Positions 5,418 through 13,699 of a stretch of DNA of 24,168 nt are shown one piece after another (the first letter of the stretch is position 1; each line of letters begins with the position of its first letter). A program made the position numbers and the translations under genes. The notes beneath the pieces were generated by a model, which was given only the letters and a program-made list of their open reading frames with translations, had not been told where the DNA came from and did no database searches. Source of the stretch: a virus; IMG/VR virus record IMGVR_UViG_3300025151_000297, positions 1-24,168 of that record, one strand, 5' to 3'.

Positions 5418-5543
5418 TTAACGTTTTCCTTGGCCACGATACTTCTTCCGTCTATGGGACGGTTTTGAATGTGATCCATTCCCCTGACGTGTCTTTTTTG
5501 GCTTGCTAGGGACGAAACTTTGTCCGGTAAGTGATTTAGCCAT
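5418..5543 (-). CDS. tiny highly basic protein (41 aa)
   Basis: I found this gene by translating the minus strand between the outer-membrane-like gene and the next gene. ATG at 5541-5543, TAA at 5418-5420. The 41-residue product starts MAKSLTGQSFVPSKPKKTRQ and ends in RRKKYRGQGKR. It is extremely rich in Lys, Arg, Ser and Gly, without hydrophobic core residues, so it is probably unfolded or nucleic-acid binding. I remember very similar peptides (PSKPKKTRQG...YRGQGK) from many marine cyanophages, which argues that it is real; this memory is not a search result. Its start overlaps the upstream stop by 1 nt (TGATG), a coupling signal. Function unknown. Confidence 0.7.
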   Translation of the reverse strand: MAKSLTGQSFVPSKPKKTRQGNGSHSKPSHRRKKYRGQGKR

Positions 5544-5734
5544 CAGTCAGTTGACTGCAAGTTTTGATACTTAAGAGCTAAGCCAGTGAACAATCCATAC
5601 TGCGGATGGCTCATCTGGTCACGACCATCAAGGAAGTACAGCTCTTCAAGCCACAGCGTTCTCGCCGCCATCGCCTGCACGTCCTCTGCTCCAGGTTTGG
5701 CGGCGATCATTGGATCAGGGCGTTCCATCACCAT
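5543..5734 (-). CDS. small hypothetical phage protein (63 aa)
   Basis: The open frame extends upstream to 5848, but that part lies over the fibre-assembly-like gene in another frame and gives a Cys/Arg-rich, implausible sequence. The real start is probably ATG at 5732-5734 (MVMERPD...) or at 5726-5728. The 63-residue product has an Ala-rich helix (AAKPGAEDVQAMAARTLWLE) and then LEELYFLDGRDQMSHPQYGLFTGL. This 'L..LY.LDGR...HP..GL.TGL' pattern I recall from small phage proteins of unknown function encoded near tail-fibre genes. It overlaps the upstream gene by 20 bp and the next by 1 nt, so it is part of the same coupled operon. Confidence 0.65.
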   Translation of the reverse strand: MVMERPDPMIAAKPGAEDVQAMAARTLWLEELYFLDGRDQMSHPQYGLFTGLALKYQNLQSTD

Positions 5735-6251
5735 TGGGGTTAGGAGTCCACACGTTATAGCTGCTGCCCTGCACATATTCCTGCAAAGCTTGCACTCTGC
5801 CAAAGTCCGCATGAGGCGATGTGTCACCAACCTCAGCAGTTGCTTCAATCGCAGTCACCATCGCAGCGCACTCAGTCCTGATGGTGGAACGCCAAGTGCT
5901 CCAAGGCGAATCGTTGTAAGCCGTCTTGGCTGCTGAAAAGCTGCTATTTGCCTCTTGCAGCTTGGGCCACAGATAATCAGACGGTTGCAGCAGCTTGTAA
6001 GCAGTTTCTTTCGTCTTAGCGATCCAGAAAGCTTTGAGGTCTGCGTAGGTCTTGGGCATCAAGTTGCCATTGGAGTCATAACCCCAATAGAACTTCTGAT
6101 TCCATGACGAAGCGTTTTCAAACCAGCTGATGCTGAGTTCTGCACGATCTTGCGCAGTGCTCAGTCGCAACCAGTTGGCTGGATACTGAATGCCATCGTG
6201 CTCCCAAGGAACGTCGAGAGCTAATGTCCTGTCACCAAGTCGGTAGGGCAT
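5715..6251 (-). CDS. tail-fibre-assembly-like protein (178 aa)
   Basis: This 178-residue soluble protein begins MPYRLGDRTLALDVPWEHDG and contains IQYPANWLRLSTAQDRAEL. Further on is FYWGYDSNGNLMPKTYADLK, which resembles the '(F/Y)Y.g.d..G.l..K....L' segment of phage proteins annotated as tail-fibre assembly or DUF4376-like. A helical part with conserved-looking W and K (WIAKTKETAYKLLQPSDYLW) and a segment ending in YNVWTPNPNGDGTP follow. It sits directly behind the two giant fibre genes (23-bp gap), the usual place of a fibre chaperone or a distal-fibre cap. I am fairly sure that it belongs to the fibre cassette; the chaperone role is inference from position and weak motif likeness. Confidence 0.6.
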   Translation of the reverse strand: MPYRLGDRTLALDVPWEHDGIQYPANWLRLSTAQDRAELSISWFENASSWNQKFYWGYDSNGNLMPKTYADLKAFWIAKTKETAYKLLQPSDYLWPKLQEANSSFSAAKTAYNDSPWSTWRSTIRTECAAMVTAIEATAEVGDTSPHADFGRVQALQEYVQGSSYNVWTPNPNGDGTP

Positions 6252-6274
6252 GGGTCTGAGGCGATAAGTCGATG

Positions 6275-9200
6275 TTACCGCGCACGGGCGGTTTTAAAGG
6301 AATGCTCAGCAAATGCGATATATATGTAATCCGCACCAGACTGATTCATCGCACTGTGACTGGAGCGATACTTAAATCCATTAGAAAGAAAATCAAGATA
6401 ATGAGTGTCAACTTCTGCCTGAGCGTTCTCAGCTAACAAATATGGGCCTTGTGGGTTGTCCGCTTGACGAGTGGCATCCCAAATAAGCCACGAATCAGCA
6501 CCGCTCGTTTCTTTTATCATTAGCCACGCAATTCTAAATCCAGTGTAAACAAAGGTGCCATCAGATGACCCGTTACCGGTGTACGAACCAAACGCGCTAT
6601 AGCCTGCGACAGGTGCAAAGCAGTAGGCAATCATGCCATCACCACTGCCGTTCGTGCCGTTGTTTGTCCCCAGAGTTACAACAGAAGATGATGGAACAGT
6701 ACCGTTAAAAGGTGTTGTTGTTGTCTTAGTACCCGACGTTGTATTTAATTCAAGAACTTTATTTCCACCACCTAGACCATTGTGCCAAACAATCCAATTT
6801 CCAGAATCAGCTCTATTTTTTAAAATGACAAAATAAGGCGCAGCATTCAGACCATGACCAATGGTCGCACCAGCGGTTGCATTACCCGTATAACCAACAA
6901 TTGAGAACCCAGCAGACGCATTGGCGCGAACACTAGAAGTGATGCTGCCGTCAGTGTTGCTGACCGTTGACGTTCCAGCGTCCCAGCACCACGCTACAAA
7001 ATTATGGCCGCTACCGTTCACAGTGCCGTTTGTAGCACCATCGTACAGCCTGTTAATTTCAAATCCGTCTGAATTAAATCCAGTGATTAAACCTGTTGCC
7101 TCGTCAGAAGTCTCGTTTGGAAGTAAGTTTTTGTTTGCGCCACGAACAGAATCTCCGACAGCATGAGCTGCGCCTGAGGTTCGTGATTTAATCCAAACCC
7201 AGTCAGGTTGAAACGAAAGACCAGATATATCGCGCGGAGAATCGTTACTGCCTGCATAAAGAACAGTATCCATCACCGTCGAACCATCGGCAATCGTTGG
7301 GTCCGGCAGATTCGTTGTGCAGAGTGACTTGTAACCCGTTGGTGGCGTATATTCAAATGGGCGTTGCCCGAAATTTACTTTGTAATTAGTGCTAACACCT
7401 CCGTTACCAAAAGAAGGGAAAAGATCTGCAATCTGATGAGTTAAAGCGCCTTGTGAAGAGTTGTTTTTGTAAAAAGTAATTGTTCCTGCGTCAGCATCGC
7501 AAGCGACCCCAATAATGTCACCGACAGTCCATGAGGCTCCATAAGCAACGTCGTTTACCCCGTCTACATTTTTTACCCCTGAAGTTGAATACAGAACAGA
7601 GTTAGAAATACTATAAATATGTCCATCGGGCCTATGCTCTGCTAAGCCTAAGTTCAAGATACCTGCTGAGTTTGTCATTTCAGCCTCAAAGTAGTATTTA
7701 CCTGCAGCCGGTATGGCAATCGTTGCGTGCTGCGTTTTATTGACAGGACACGAACCTTCAAGATTTCCGTCTGACAGTGTTCCTCCTGACGGAGCAAGAG
7801 CTAGCAGATTTAACATGCAATAGTTGCCACCGTTATTGCCGGACGATGCTTCGTAGTTCGTCGGCGTGTCGATCAGGCTGTCAATAACTGATCCGTCTGG
7901 CTTAGAAGCAAATGCTGCGTAGATATACGTTCCACCGTTTGCATTGACGTTTGCAAAGCCAGAAGCAGCATTAAAGCCTGTGTCCGTAATACTAATCTTA
8001 TTGTTATCAGTGCTTTCAGAGCCGGACGTGTCAGCAAGAAGTGTTTTGTTGTTGTCAGTGAGCCCACCCCTTTCGGTGTCGTAAATACCCCAGTTTCCAG
8101 CAGAATCGGCTCTTTTTATCAGCACATAACGTGGTTTGAATCCAGTCGTAACTGTTGGACCACTGGAACTGCCATTGCCGGTATAACTGCCAAACTTGCT
8201 GAATCCCGCGACAGGTGTAAAACAGTAGGCGATAAAGTTATTGCCACTTTGATTATTGCCCTGATTGCTGACACCAAACGTTGAACTTGTAGGAGTTGAA
8301 CCCCAAGTGCCTGAATAAGAGGCTTTAGCGTCAGTTAAATTCAAGTATATGTATTCATTGGCGCTAAAACCTTCAAACCAAACTTCCCATGAGTCTGCCG
8401 CAGAAAGATCCTTGCAAATTACAAGACTCGGTGCAGCATTTAAACCGTGTCCCACGGTCGCTGCAGATCCTGTTCCCGTATAACCAACAATCGAGAATCC
8501 GTAAGTTGTGCTTGCTTTAGTAACTGCCTGAATACTGCCGTCAAAATTAGACGCTCCAGCAGTGCTGTTCGTATTGATTTGACCACCCATTCCTGAGTGA
8601 TTAGCGCAGCTGTAATACAGCGTTGCTACGCCAGTACCCAGAACCAACGTGGTCTTGGCTCCTGCGCTGCCAGGCGTTCCGGTGTGCGTTACACCTGTGG
8701 TGTAATCAGTGCCGTTAGCAGACGTACCAAACCGAATTGGGTGGCCTGCGTTGCTGCTGTCTGATTGGTCAAAGACGTAAGTGCTGCCTTCAGCAAGATC
8801 AAGCGTTACTGCACTGGTGCCAAAATCGTCAAAGCGATACTTGTTGCCGCTGTCGCTAACAACTTTGACGTTATAGGTCTTATTGCTGTTTGCGCCGGCG
8901 TTCCAGCACCAGGCAACGAATGTGCTGTTATTTTCGTTTGCGCCAAGATCAGGTCCTAAACTAAATCCATCCGAATTTAGTGACGTAATAGTATCTGTGT
9001 CCGTTACTTCTGCATTTGTGTTGTTACTGAACAAATACTTAGTAACACCTCTGACTGAGTCAACAACATTGTGGCTATAAGCAACAGAGCGAGCTTTAAT
9101 CCACACTAAGTCAGGTTGAAAATTCAGACCAGTAATCGATTGCGTGCCACCATTGCCTGTGTAGGTGACAACATTAAACCCTTCAGCCGCAGTTTCAAGG

Positions 9201-9961
9201 CCAGCTGTTGCTATAAGGTTATTAACTGTCCAAGTATTGCCGTTGCCGCTGCTATCCGTTCCAAGTGCAGAATTGCTGCTGTTATCGGCAAACTTAAGGT
9301 AGAAACCGTTTGTCCCGTATGTTCCAGAATAAGCTTTTGGGTTCCAGTTGTTGTTATCGTCGTATTCACCAAAGTCAGACGCAGCAAGTGCCTGTCCATC
9401 GATAAAATGTGTTTCAGCTAAATAGCCGTTTAAATTTTGATCGGTGTCTATATCTTCATGACCAATCGTATGCTCTGACGTATTGTTGATTGCAGCCTCT
9501 TGGTTTAAAGTTGGCTGGTTTGGGTAATTTACATCTGTTATTTGAGCGCCATTAACGTAAAATTTGGTGCGGTCATTTGCGGTCGATTGCGTTGTGTCCC
9601 ACGCAAATACAATGTGATACCAAGCAGAAGGGTCTCTAAGTTCAAGATTTTCTGTGTTGACGTTTACGCTTGAAGAACCGCCAACTGAAAAAAAGTATAA
9701 ATTTCCTTGGTATAAGGCTAGTACGAATCTGGTGCTTTCGTTTGTAGTTTGCGCTAAAAGCGTGCCGTGTATGTCTTCCTGCGTTCTCTTGACCCAACAG
9801 CTATAAGTAAACGTCTTGCGATTGCCTGCAGAGGAAGGCGTTCGCGTTAATTTCGCACCATCAGCCGAATTAAATCGCAAGCTACGGTTGATTTGATGCG
9901 CCGCTTCCGCCGCAGCTGCCGCTCCAATAAACAGCGGGCTTGCAGCTCCAGGAATACTCAT
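6275..9961 (-). CDS. giant mosaic tail-fibre/adhesin with LamG-, cupredoxin- and SPRY-like domains (1228 aa)
   Basis: This is a 1228-residue structural protein, probably a receptor-binding fibre. Domains in order: a LamG/concanavalin-like jelly roll (about 26-225, with SCWVKR, WYHIVFAWD and FYVNG); unit A1 (263-353, 'QPDLVWIKAR...DSVRG...FVAWCWNAG'); a cupredoxin-like domain (362-463) with His407, Cys452, His455 and Met458 in GHPIRF and CANHSGMGG. Next come unit B1 (473-584, 'GFSIVGYTG...HGLNAAP...YCFTPVAGF'), unit C1 (587-690, 'FGSYTGNGSS...YVLIKRAD...IYAAFA'), a SPRY/B30.2-like domain (about 705-885, 'GDIIGVACDADAGTITFYKN'), then A2 (897-994), B2 (1004-1117) and C2 (1122-1220). The A-B-C unit is thus duplicated. 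It overlaps the upstream fibre gene by 4 nt (ATGA). The role in glycan or receptor binding is inferred from the domain types; the protein has no catalytic triad that I can see. Confidence 0.85.
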   Translation of the reverse strand: MSIPGAASPLFIGAAAAAEAAHQINRSLRFNSADGAKLTRTPSSAGNRKTFTYSCWVKRTQEDIHGTLLAQTTNESTRFVLALYQGNLYFFSVGGSSSVNVNTENLELRDPSAWYHIVFAWDTTQSTANDRTKFYVNGAQITDVNYPNQPTLNQEAAINNTSEHTIGHEDIDTDQNLNGYLAETHFIDGQALAASDFGEYDDNNNWNPKAYSGTYGTNGFYLKFADNSSNSALGTDSSGNGNTWTVNNLIATAGLETAAEGFNVVTYTGNGGTQSITGLNFQPDLVWIKARSVAYSHNVVDSVRGVTKYLFSNNTNAEVTDTDTITSLNSDGFSLGPDLGANENNSTFVAWCWNAGANSNKTYNVKVVSDSGNKYRFDDFGTSAVTLDLAEGSTYVFDQSDSSNAGHPIRFGTSANGTDYTTGVTHTGTPGSAGAKTTLVLGTGVATLYYSCANHSGMGGQINTNSTAGASNFDGSIQAVTKASTTYGFSIVGYTGTGSAATVGHGLNAAPSLVICKDLSAADSWEVWFEGFSANEYIYLNLTDAKASYSGTWGSTPTSSTFGVSNQGNNQSGNNFIAYCFTPVAGFSKFGSYTGNGSSSGPTVTTGFKPRYVLIKRADSAGNWGIYDTERGGLTDNNKTLLADTSGSESTDNNKISITDTGFNAASGFANVNANGGTYIYAAFASKPDGSVIDSLIDTPTNYEASSGNNGGNYCMLNLLALAPSGGTLSDGNLEGSCPVNKTQHATIAIPAAGKYYFEAEMTNSAGILNLGLAEHRPDGHIYSISNSVLYSTSGVKNVDGVNDVAYGASWTVGDIIGVACDADAGTITFYKNNSSQGALTHQIADLFPSFGNGGVSTNYKVNFGQRPFEYTPPTGYKSLCTTNLPDPTIADGSTVMDTVLYAGSNDSPRDISGLSFQPDWVWIKSRTSGAAHAVGDSVRGANKNLLPNETSDEATGLITGFNSDGFEINRLYDGATNGTVNGSGHNFVAWCWDAGTSTVSNTDGSITSSVRANASAGFSIVGYTGNATAGATIGHGLNAAPYFVILKNRADSGNWIVWHNGLGGGNKVLELNTTSGTKTTTTPFNGTVPSSSVVTLGTNNGTNGSGDGMIAYCFAPVAGYSAFGSYTGNGSSDGTFVYTGFRIAWLMIKETSGADSWLIWDATRQADNPQGPYLLAENAQAEVDTHYLDFLSNGFKYRSSHSAMNQSGADYIYIAFAEHSFKTARAR

Positions 9962-12381
9962 GAGACGTTCAGCAGCGAGGTGACCGTGATACGGGTCGAG
10001 CTTTCCACATAGTAGGCAAGAACATCAACTGCACTAGCCGTTGTCGTCAATGTCGGTGCCGTTCCACCAGCGAACTTATACGCCGAGTTGTAAGCCAGCG
10101 TTCTAGAGCCTGTGCCATCCTGCGTGACCACAATCACACCAGATTGACCAGCAGTAACGTTCGTTGGAGCGCCTAGCGTCCGGTTGCCTGCAAGCGTCAC
10201 CGTGAAGTTATTGCCCAGGCTCAGGTCAACAGCAATCGTTGCCGCATCGGTCAATGCAACAGGCGTTCCACGTTGTGCTTTCGTGAAGCTCTGAGCAACA
10301 GCAAGACCAGCAACAGTCGTTGTCGCATCAGGCAGCGTGACGGTTACGTCAGAGGTGGGATTGCAAGTCAGCGTCAGCTCGTGATCATCAGCAGACGTGC
10401 CCTCCATCACGATGTTGGCGTTAAACGTCGCAACACCTGTGAACGTTGAGGTCGAATCAAACGTCGCAACACCCGTAACGTCCAGCGTTCCAGGGACATC
10501 GACATTGCTGGTGAACTCAACATCAGTACCGTTAGAGGCGGTCTGCAGCAGTTGACGGGCACTACCGTTTGCAAGCTTGCTAACTGCAATCTCAGCGGTT
10601 GTGCTGATGTCTGCGTTGGCAATCGTGCCATCCAGAATCATCGTGCTGGTCACGCTGCCCGTATCACCGGTAGTTACGACAGTGCCTGAGACATTTGGGA
10701 TCGTGATTGTGCGATCAGCGGTCGGGTTTGTGACCGTAATCGTCGTCTCATAGTCATCAGCTGCAGAACCCTCAAACGCCAACACGGCGTTTTGGCCCAA
10801 CAGCACCGTTCCAGTAAACGTCGGGCTAGCACCACCAACCTTTTCAGTGTCAAGCTCTTGAATTGCAGCCTGAACATCAGTGGCTGAGATGTTGCCAGAA
10901 GCCGTAAAGCTGATGTTTGATGCAGTCTGACCAGCGATTGCGTTTGAAACGTCAATCAAAATAAAGTCAGCGCCTGCACCCGTAGACAGCAGCATGTCCG
11001 GTGGTGCCAGTGCAACTGAAGGCGCTGCACCAGATCCCGTTCCAGAAGTCGAGACAACGACGTAATAATTTTGGTTCGTGCTAGCCGGAGCAGGCAATGC
11101 CTGACCATTCGTAAAGCCAGCTGCACTACCTTCACTGGTTACGCTGTCCAGCAGGTTTGTGCTGGCGTCATACGTTCCAGCAAGCACAAGGTTGCCGCTG
11201 ATAATCGTGATCGGCAGGTACGAAGTTCCTGTGTGGATGTAAAGGTCTTCGTTCAGCTCATCAAAGAAGAACTGACCTTTGAAGTCAGAATCGGGGAAGG
11301 TAACAACGTTGTCAGTTGCACCCGCACCACCGAATTTGCAGGTTGATTGATCCGCTAGTTTTGCGCCAGTTACAGCGTCTGAAGCAATCAACGCGCTGCC
11401 AATCGTTCCGCTCGTAATCTTCGATGCCGGAAGATCTGGAATGTCAGTATCCGCAAGGGTGTCGCCAGTTGTGACGTGACCCTGAGCGTCAATCGTTACC
11501 TTCGTGAAGGTGCCAGTCGAGGCAGTATTGCTGTGATTGAGGTTGCCGCTTACATCAACAGCTAATCCCGTTCCGGGAATGATTGCGCCTTTGGCAGAAC
11601 TGGTTGCAGCAGGTAGATCAGCAGCCGTCAACGCACGGCCGCCAGTGATCAGACCCTTTGCGTTATAGGTGACGACATGGTGCGTTGAACTAGCCGTTAC
11701 GTCGTTATTAACCTCAATGGTGTTGGAGTCCATGCGGAGTCCTTCACCGTTGACGATCACACCACCTTTGGCGCTAGTGGTTGCAACAGGAAGGTCGCTG
11801 CCATCAATCGCTCTAAACGCAACCGTACCACCAGCACTGGTGGGACCAGCCATAAACTGATTGGCTGCAGACGTGTCATTGATGACTGCTGCAATCGCAA
11901 CGCTGCTACCTGTGGTTGTTGCAGTGATGTCAACAATGCCAACGGTGCTGCCGCTAACGCTGTTGATCGAACCAGCTGCTTTCAGGCTTTGCCATGCACT
12001 GCCGTCCCAGCAATACAGGTTGTTGTCGTCCGTGTCTAAAGCAAGCTGACCCGTAAACGCTCCAGATCCAGGCAGCGTCGTGACCAGATCAACCGTTGAT
12101 TCGTTGGCAAGCTTTGCCGCTGTGACCGCATCATCTGCAATCTTGGCGGTTGTAATCCCAGAATCAGCAATGTCTGCTGTGGCAATACCGCCAGCAGCAA
12201 ACAGAATCTTTGCGCCAGGAATCGTGTCGTCACTAATCAGGGTGACGCCATTAGCGACTAAATCGCCGATCGTCAGTTTCTTGGTTTCACTGGCGCTGCT
12301 ATCAACGACGGCAACCAGGTCTCCAGTGGCTAGAGCGGAGCCAGCAAGCGCATTAAGCTCACTAATTTTTAGGTCAGCCAT
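9958..12381 (-). CDS. tail-fibre/tail-associated structural protein rich in repeats (807 aa)
   Basis: This 807-residue Ser/Thr/Gly/Ala-rich protein begins MADLKISELNALAGSALATG, an opening I know from marine phage fibre-type proteins. It may be the virion-proximal part of the fibre. Residues 65-92 hold short 'ADIADSGITTAKIADDAVT'-like repeats, and 107-133 a 'GAFTGQLALDTDDNNLYCWD' module (again in part at 366-390). Residues 203-285 hold two 'SAKG..I...G.GL..D' units (204-226 and 262-284). Residues 537-571 and 660-691 are two copies of an 'EG(S/T)..DD.E...T..NPT.D.T.T.P' module. A C-terminal 'QSFTKAQRGTPVALTDAATI' domain runs to the end. This repetitive, beta-rich, low-Cys layout suggests a trimeric fibre shaft. 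It overlaps the next fibre gene by 4 nt and follows the tube-like genes by 17 bp, consistent with a connecting fibre. Confidence 0.8.
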   Translation of the reverse strand: MADLKISELNALAGSALATGDLVAVVDSSASETKKLTIGDLVANGVTLISDDTIPGAKILFAAGGIATADIADSGITTAKIADDAVTAAKLANESTVDLVTTLPGSGAFTGQLALDTDDNNLYCWDGSAWQSLKAAGSINSVSGSTVGIVDITATTTGSSVAIAAVINDTSAANQFMAGPTSAGGTVAFRAIDGSDLPVATTSAKGGVIVNGEGLRMDSNTIEVNNDVTASSTHHVVTYNAKGLITGGRALTAADLPAATSSAKGAIIPGTGLAVDVSGNLNHSNTASTGTFTKVTIDAQGHVTTGDTLADTDIPDLPASKITSGTIGSALIASDAVTGAKLADQSTCKFGGAGATDNVVTFPDSDFKGQFFFDELNEDLYIHTGTSYLPITIISGNLVLAGTYDASTNLLDSVTSEGSAAGFTNGQALPAPASTNQNYYVVVSTSGTGSGAAPSVALAPPDMLLSTGAGADFILIDVSNAIAGQTASNISFTASGNISATDVQAAIQELDTEKVGGASPTFTGTVLLGQNAVLAFEGSAADDYETTITVTNPTADRTITIPNVSGTVVTTGDTGSVTSTMILDGTIANADISTTAEIAVSKLANGSARQLLQTASNGTDVEFTSNVDVPGTLDVTGVATFDSTSTFTGVATFNANIVMEGTSADDHELTLTCNPTSDVTVTLPDATTTVAGLAVAQSFTKAQRGTPVALTDAATIAVDLSLGNNFTVTLAGNRTLGAPTNVTAGQSGVIVVTQDGTGSRTLAYNSAYKFAGGTAPTLTTTASAVDVLAYYVESSTRITVTSLLNVS

Positions 12382-12398
12382 GGGCGGCTAGCTCCGGG

Positions 12399-13268
12399 TT
12401 AAACGTCCTGCTGTAACAGCAGTTTAGCGCCGCTGTCTTGATCCAAGCGTATGTCACCAGAGTCCTCTTGCAAGAGAGCATCTGGCGTCTCCAGCTTCAT
12501 CCTCAACTGTATTTCGCCAGTCGTAATGAAGTCAGCCGTGATTTGCACAGTGCTATCCGGGGAAAACTGGATAGCTGCTGCCGTGATAATCCCTTCTACG
12601 TTCCACCAAATCTCGTCGTCGTTTCGATCGGTTACGCCACTTGGGTTGTACCCAGCTTTCTTGATGTAAAACTGCCCGGAAAAATTACTGCCAACTTTTG
12701 TCCGATGCGCCAACTCGAACAAGTACATAGGCAGTTCGTTAGCTGTATCGCCTGTGTACTCCCAAAAAGCACTGATGCGACCGGAGCCAGAAATCAAGGT
12801 GTTGACCCTGGTGCGAAACTCATCTGACAACACGGTTGTGTCAACAGTTTCGCGTTCAGTATTGATCTCAAAGTTATTGACCTGTGCCAATAATTTTGCA
12901 GCTACGGTCTCAACTTTTACCTTGATTGGAATAGCGTTACCTGGCGCGGCAAGAGCAACAGCGTTTGCCGTACCACCGGCAACGGCCAAGGCAAAAGTGT
13001 TGTAAAGCCTGATGCCGTCTAGCTCATCGACGAAAATAAACTTTTTTACACTTGAATCTGTGTAGCTATCGATAAAATCAAGGGCGCTACCATCGGTGCT
13101 CGTAATTTCAATCTGATCGCCCGTTACCAGCTGACCGTGCTCGAAGTCAAAACTAAATCGCTTAGACCCTGCATTAACATCAGCAACGTCAATCGTTGAT
13201 TGCAATTCACCGCCATTGAACACACGCTTGAGTTCAATTTGTCCGTGCGTTCCAAGATATACCGTCAT
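12399..13268 (-). CDS. tail protein with tail-tube-like domain and N-terminal extension (289 aa)
   Basis: This is a 289-residue protein. Residues 1-115 are an extra domain (MTVYLGTHGQIELKRVFNGG...). Residues about 125-257 align by eye with the adjacent 144-residue tail-tube-type protein: 'NF.....ET..TT.L' near 131-147, an 'SGSGRISAFWEYTGD' segment matching 'SGSATLLYYKEDDG', and 'VEGIITAAAI...ITADFITTGEI' matching 'LTAYITSASI...AEIAFQGTGQL'. The C-terminus (264-289) is a short acidic repeat of LLQED, RLDQD and LLLQQD type. I infer a second tail-tube-fold protein, perhaps a tube-tip or minor tube component, arising by duplication. It overlaps the upstream gene's stop by 4 nt (ATGA). Confidence 0.7.
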   Translation of the reverse strand: MTVYLGTHGQIELKRVFNGGELQSTIDVADVNAGSKRFSFDFEHGQLVTGDQIEITSTDGSALDFIDSYTDSSVKKFIFVDELDGIRLYNTFALAVAGGTANAVALAAPGNAIPIKVKVETVAAKLLAQVNNFEINTERETVDTTVLSDEFRTRVNTLISGSGRISAFWEYTGDTANELPMYLFELAHRTKVGSNFSGQFYIKKAGYNPSGVTDRNDDEIWWNVEGIITAAAIQFSPDSTVQITADFITTGEIQLRMKLETPDALLQEDSGDIRLDQDSGAKLLLQQDV

Positions 13269-13699
13269 GAGATCGTTACGGTAGAAAGCTGACCAGTGCC
13301 CTGGAATGCAATCTCAGCCCTTACGATGTCGCCTGTCGCCGCTCCAATAGACGCACTGGTGATATATGCAGTCAGCTTGATGTCGTTGTTGTCCGTTCCA
13401 TCAACCCAACGGAAAGTCAACTCAACAGTGTCACTGCTGCTAACGCCGTCAGTACCAGTCTTGTAGAGCTTGTTGAGAATGTTGGTGGTGTTAAACGTGC
13501 CATCGTCTTCCTTGTAATACAACAACGTTGCGCTGCCGCTATAGCCCGCAACACCAGGCGAGTAGCTGCGAATATGCTCGTTCAGCGTTGTCGTTTCAAG
13601 CGTTTCCAGGTTTGACGACAGCTGAAAATTAACGACCTTGGCAAGGGTCGTTCCACCGAGCTGCATTACGCCATCTCTGCCGGTGTAGACCTTTGCCAT
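13265..13699 (-). CDS. probable major tail (tail tube) protein (144 aa)
   Basis: This 144-residue protein starts MAKVYTGRDGVMQLGGTTLA. It contains 'VVNFQLSSNLETLETTTLNE', followed by SGSATLLYYKEDDG and a C-terminal 'LTAYITSASIGAATGDIVRA...F.GTG'. The pattern 'W/NF......ET..TT...' with a final 'I.S......G...A...F..TG' fits the small siphovirus tail-tube/major tail protein fold (TP901-1 and lambda gpV types), which polymerises as hexamer rings around the tape measure. Length is normal for the family. It overlaps its neighbours by 1 nt (TGATG) and 4 nt. Its place after the J-like gene is unusual, since tube genes normally come before the tape measure. Function is inferred from these motifs, without a search. 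Confidence 0.65.
   Translation of the reverse strand: MAKVYTGRDGVMQLGGTTLAKVVNFQLSSNLETLETTTLNEHIRSYSPGVAGYSGSATLLYYKEDDGTFNTTNILNKLYKTGTDGVSSSDTVELTFRWVDGTDNNDIKLTAYITSASIGAATGDIVRAEIAFQGTGQLSTVTIS

Noticed and set aside
5735-5848. Long start of the 63-aa gene (101-codon version)
   Set aside because: The extra part overlaps the fibre-assembly-like gene and encodes an implausible Cys/Arg-rich stretch.
6275-6300. Inverted repeat ACCGC...GCGGT followed by TTTTA on the plus strand
   Set aside because: Only 5 bp, at the 3' end of the fibre coding region, and no plus-strand gene precedes it, so it is not a useful terminator.
6275-12381. Variable repeat / diversity-generating retroelement at the fibre genes
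   Set aside because: No reverse transcriptase, no template/variable repeat pair and no C-type lectin ending is visible in this window.
12408-12422. Palindrome CTGCTG-TAA-CAGCAG
   Set aside because: It is explained by the codons for the Leu-Leu-Leu-Gln-Gln end of the 289-residue tail protein; no T-tract follows.
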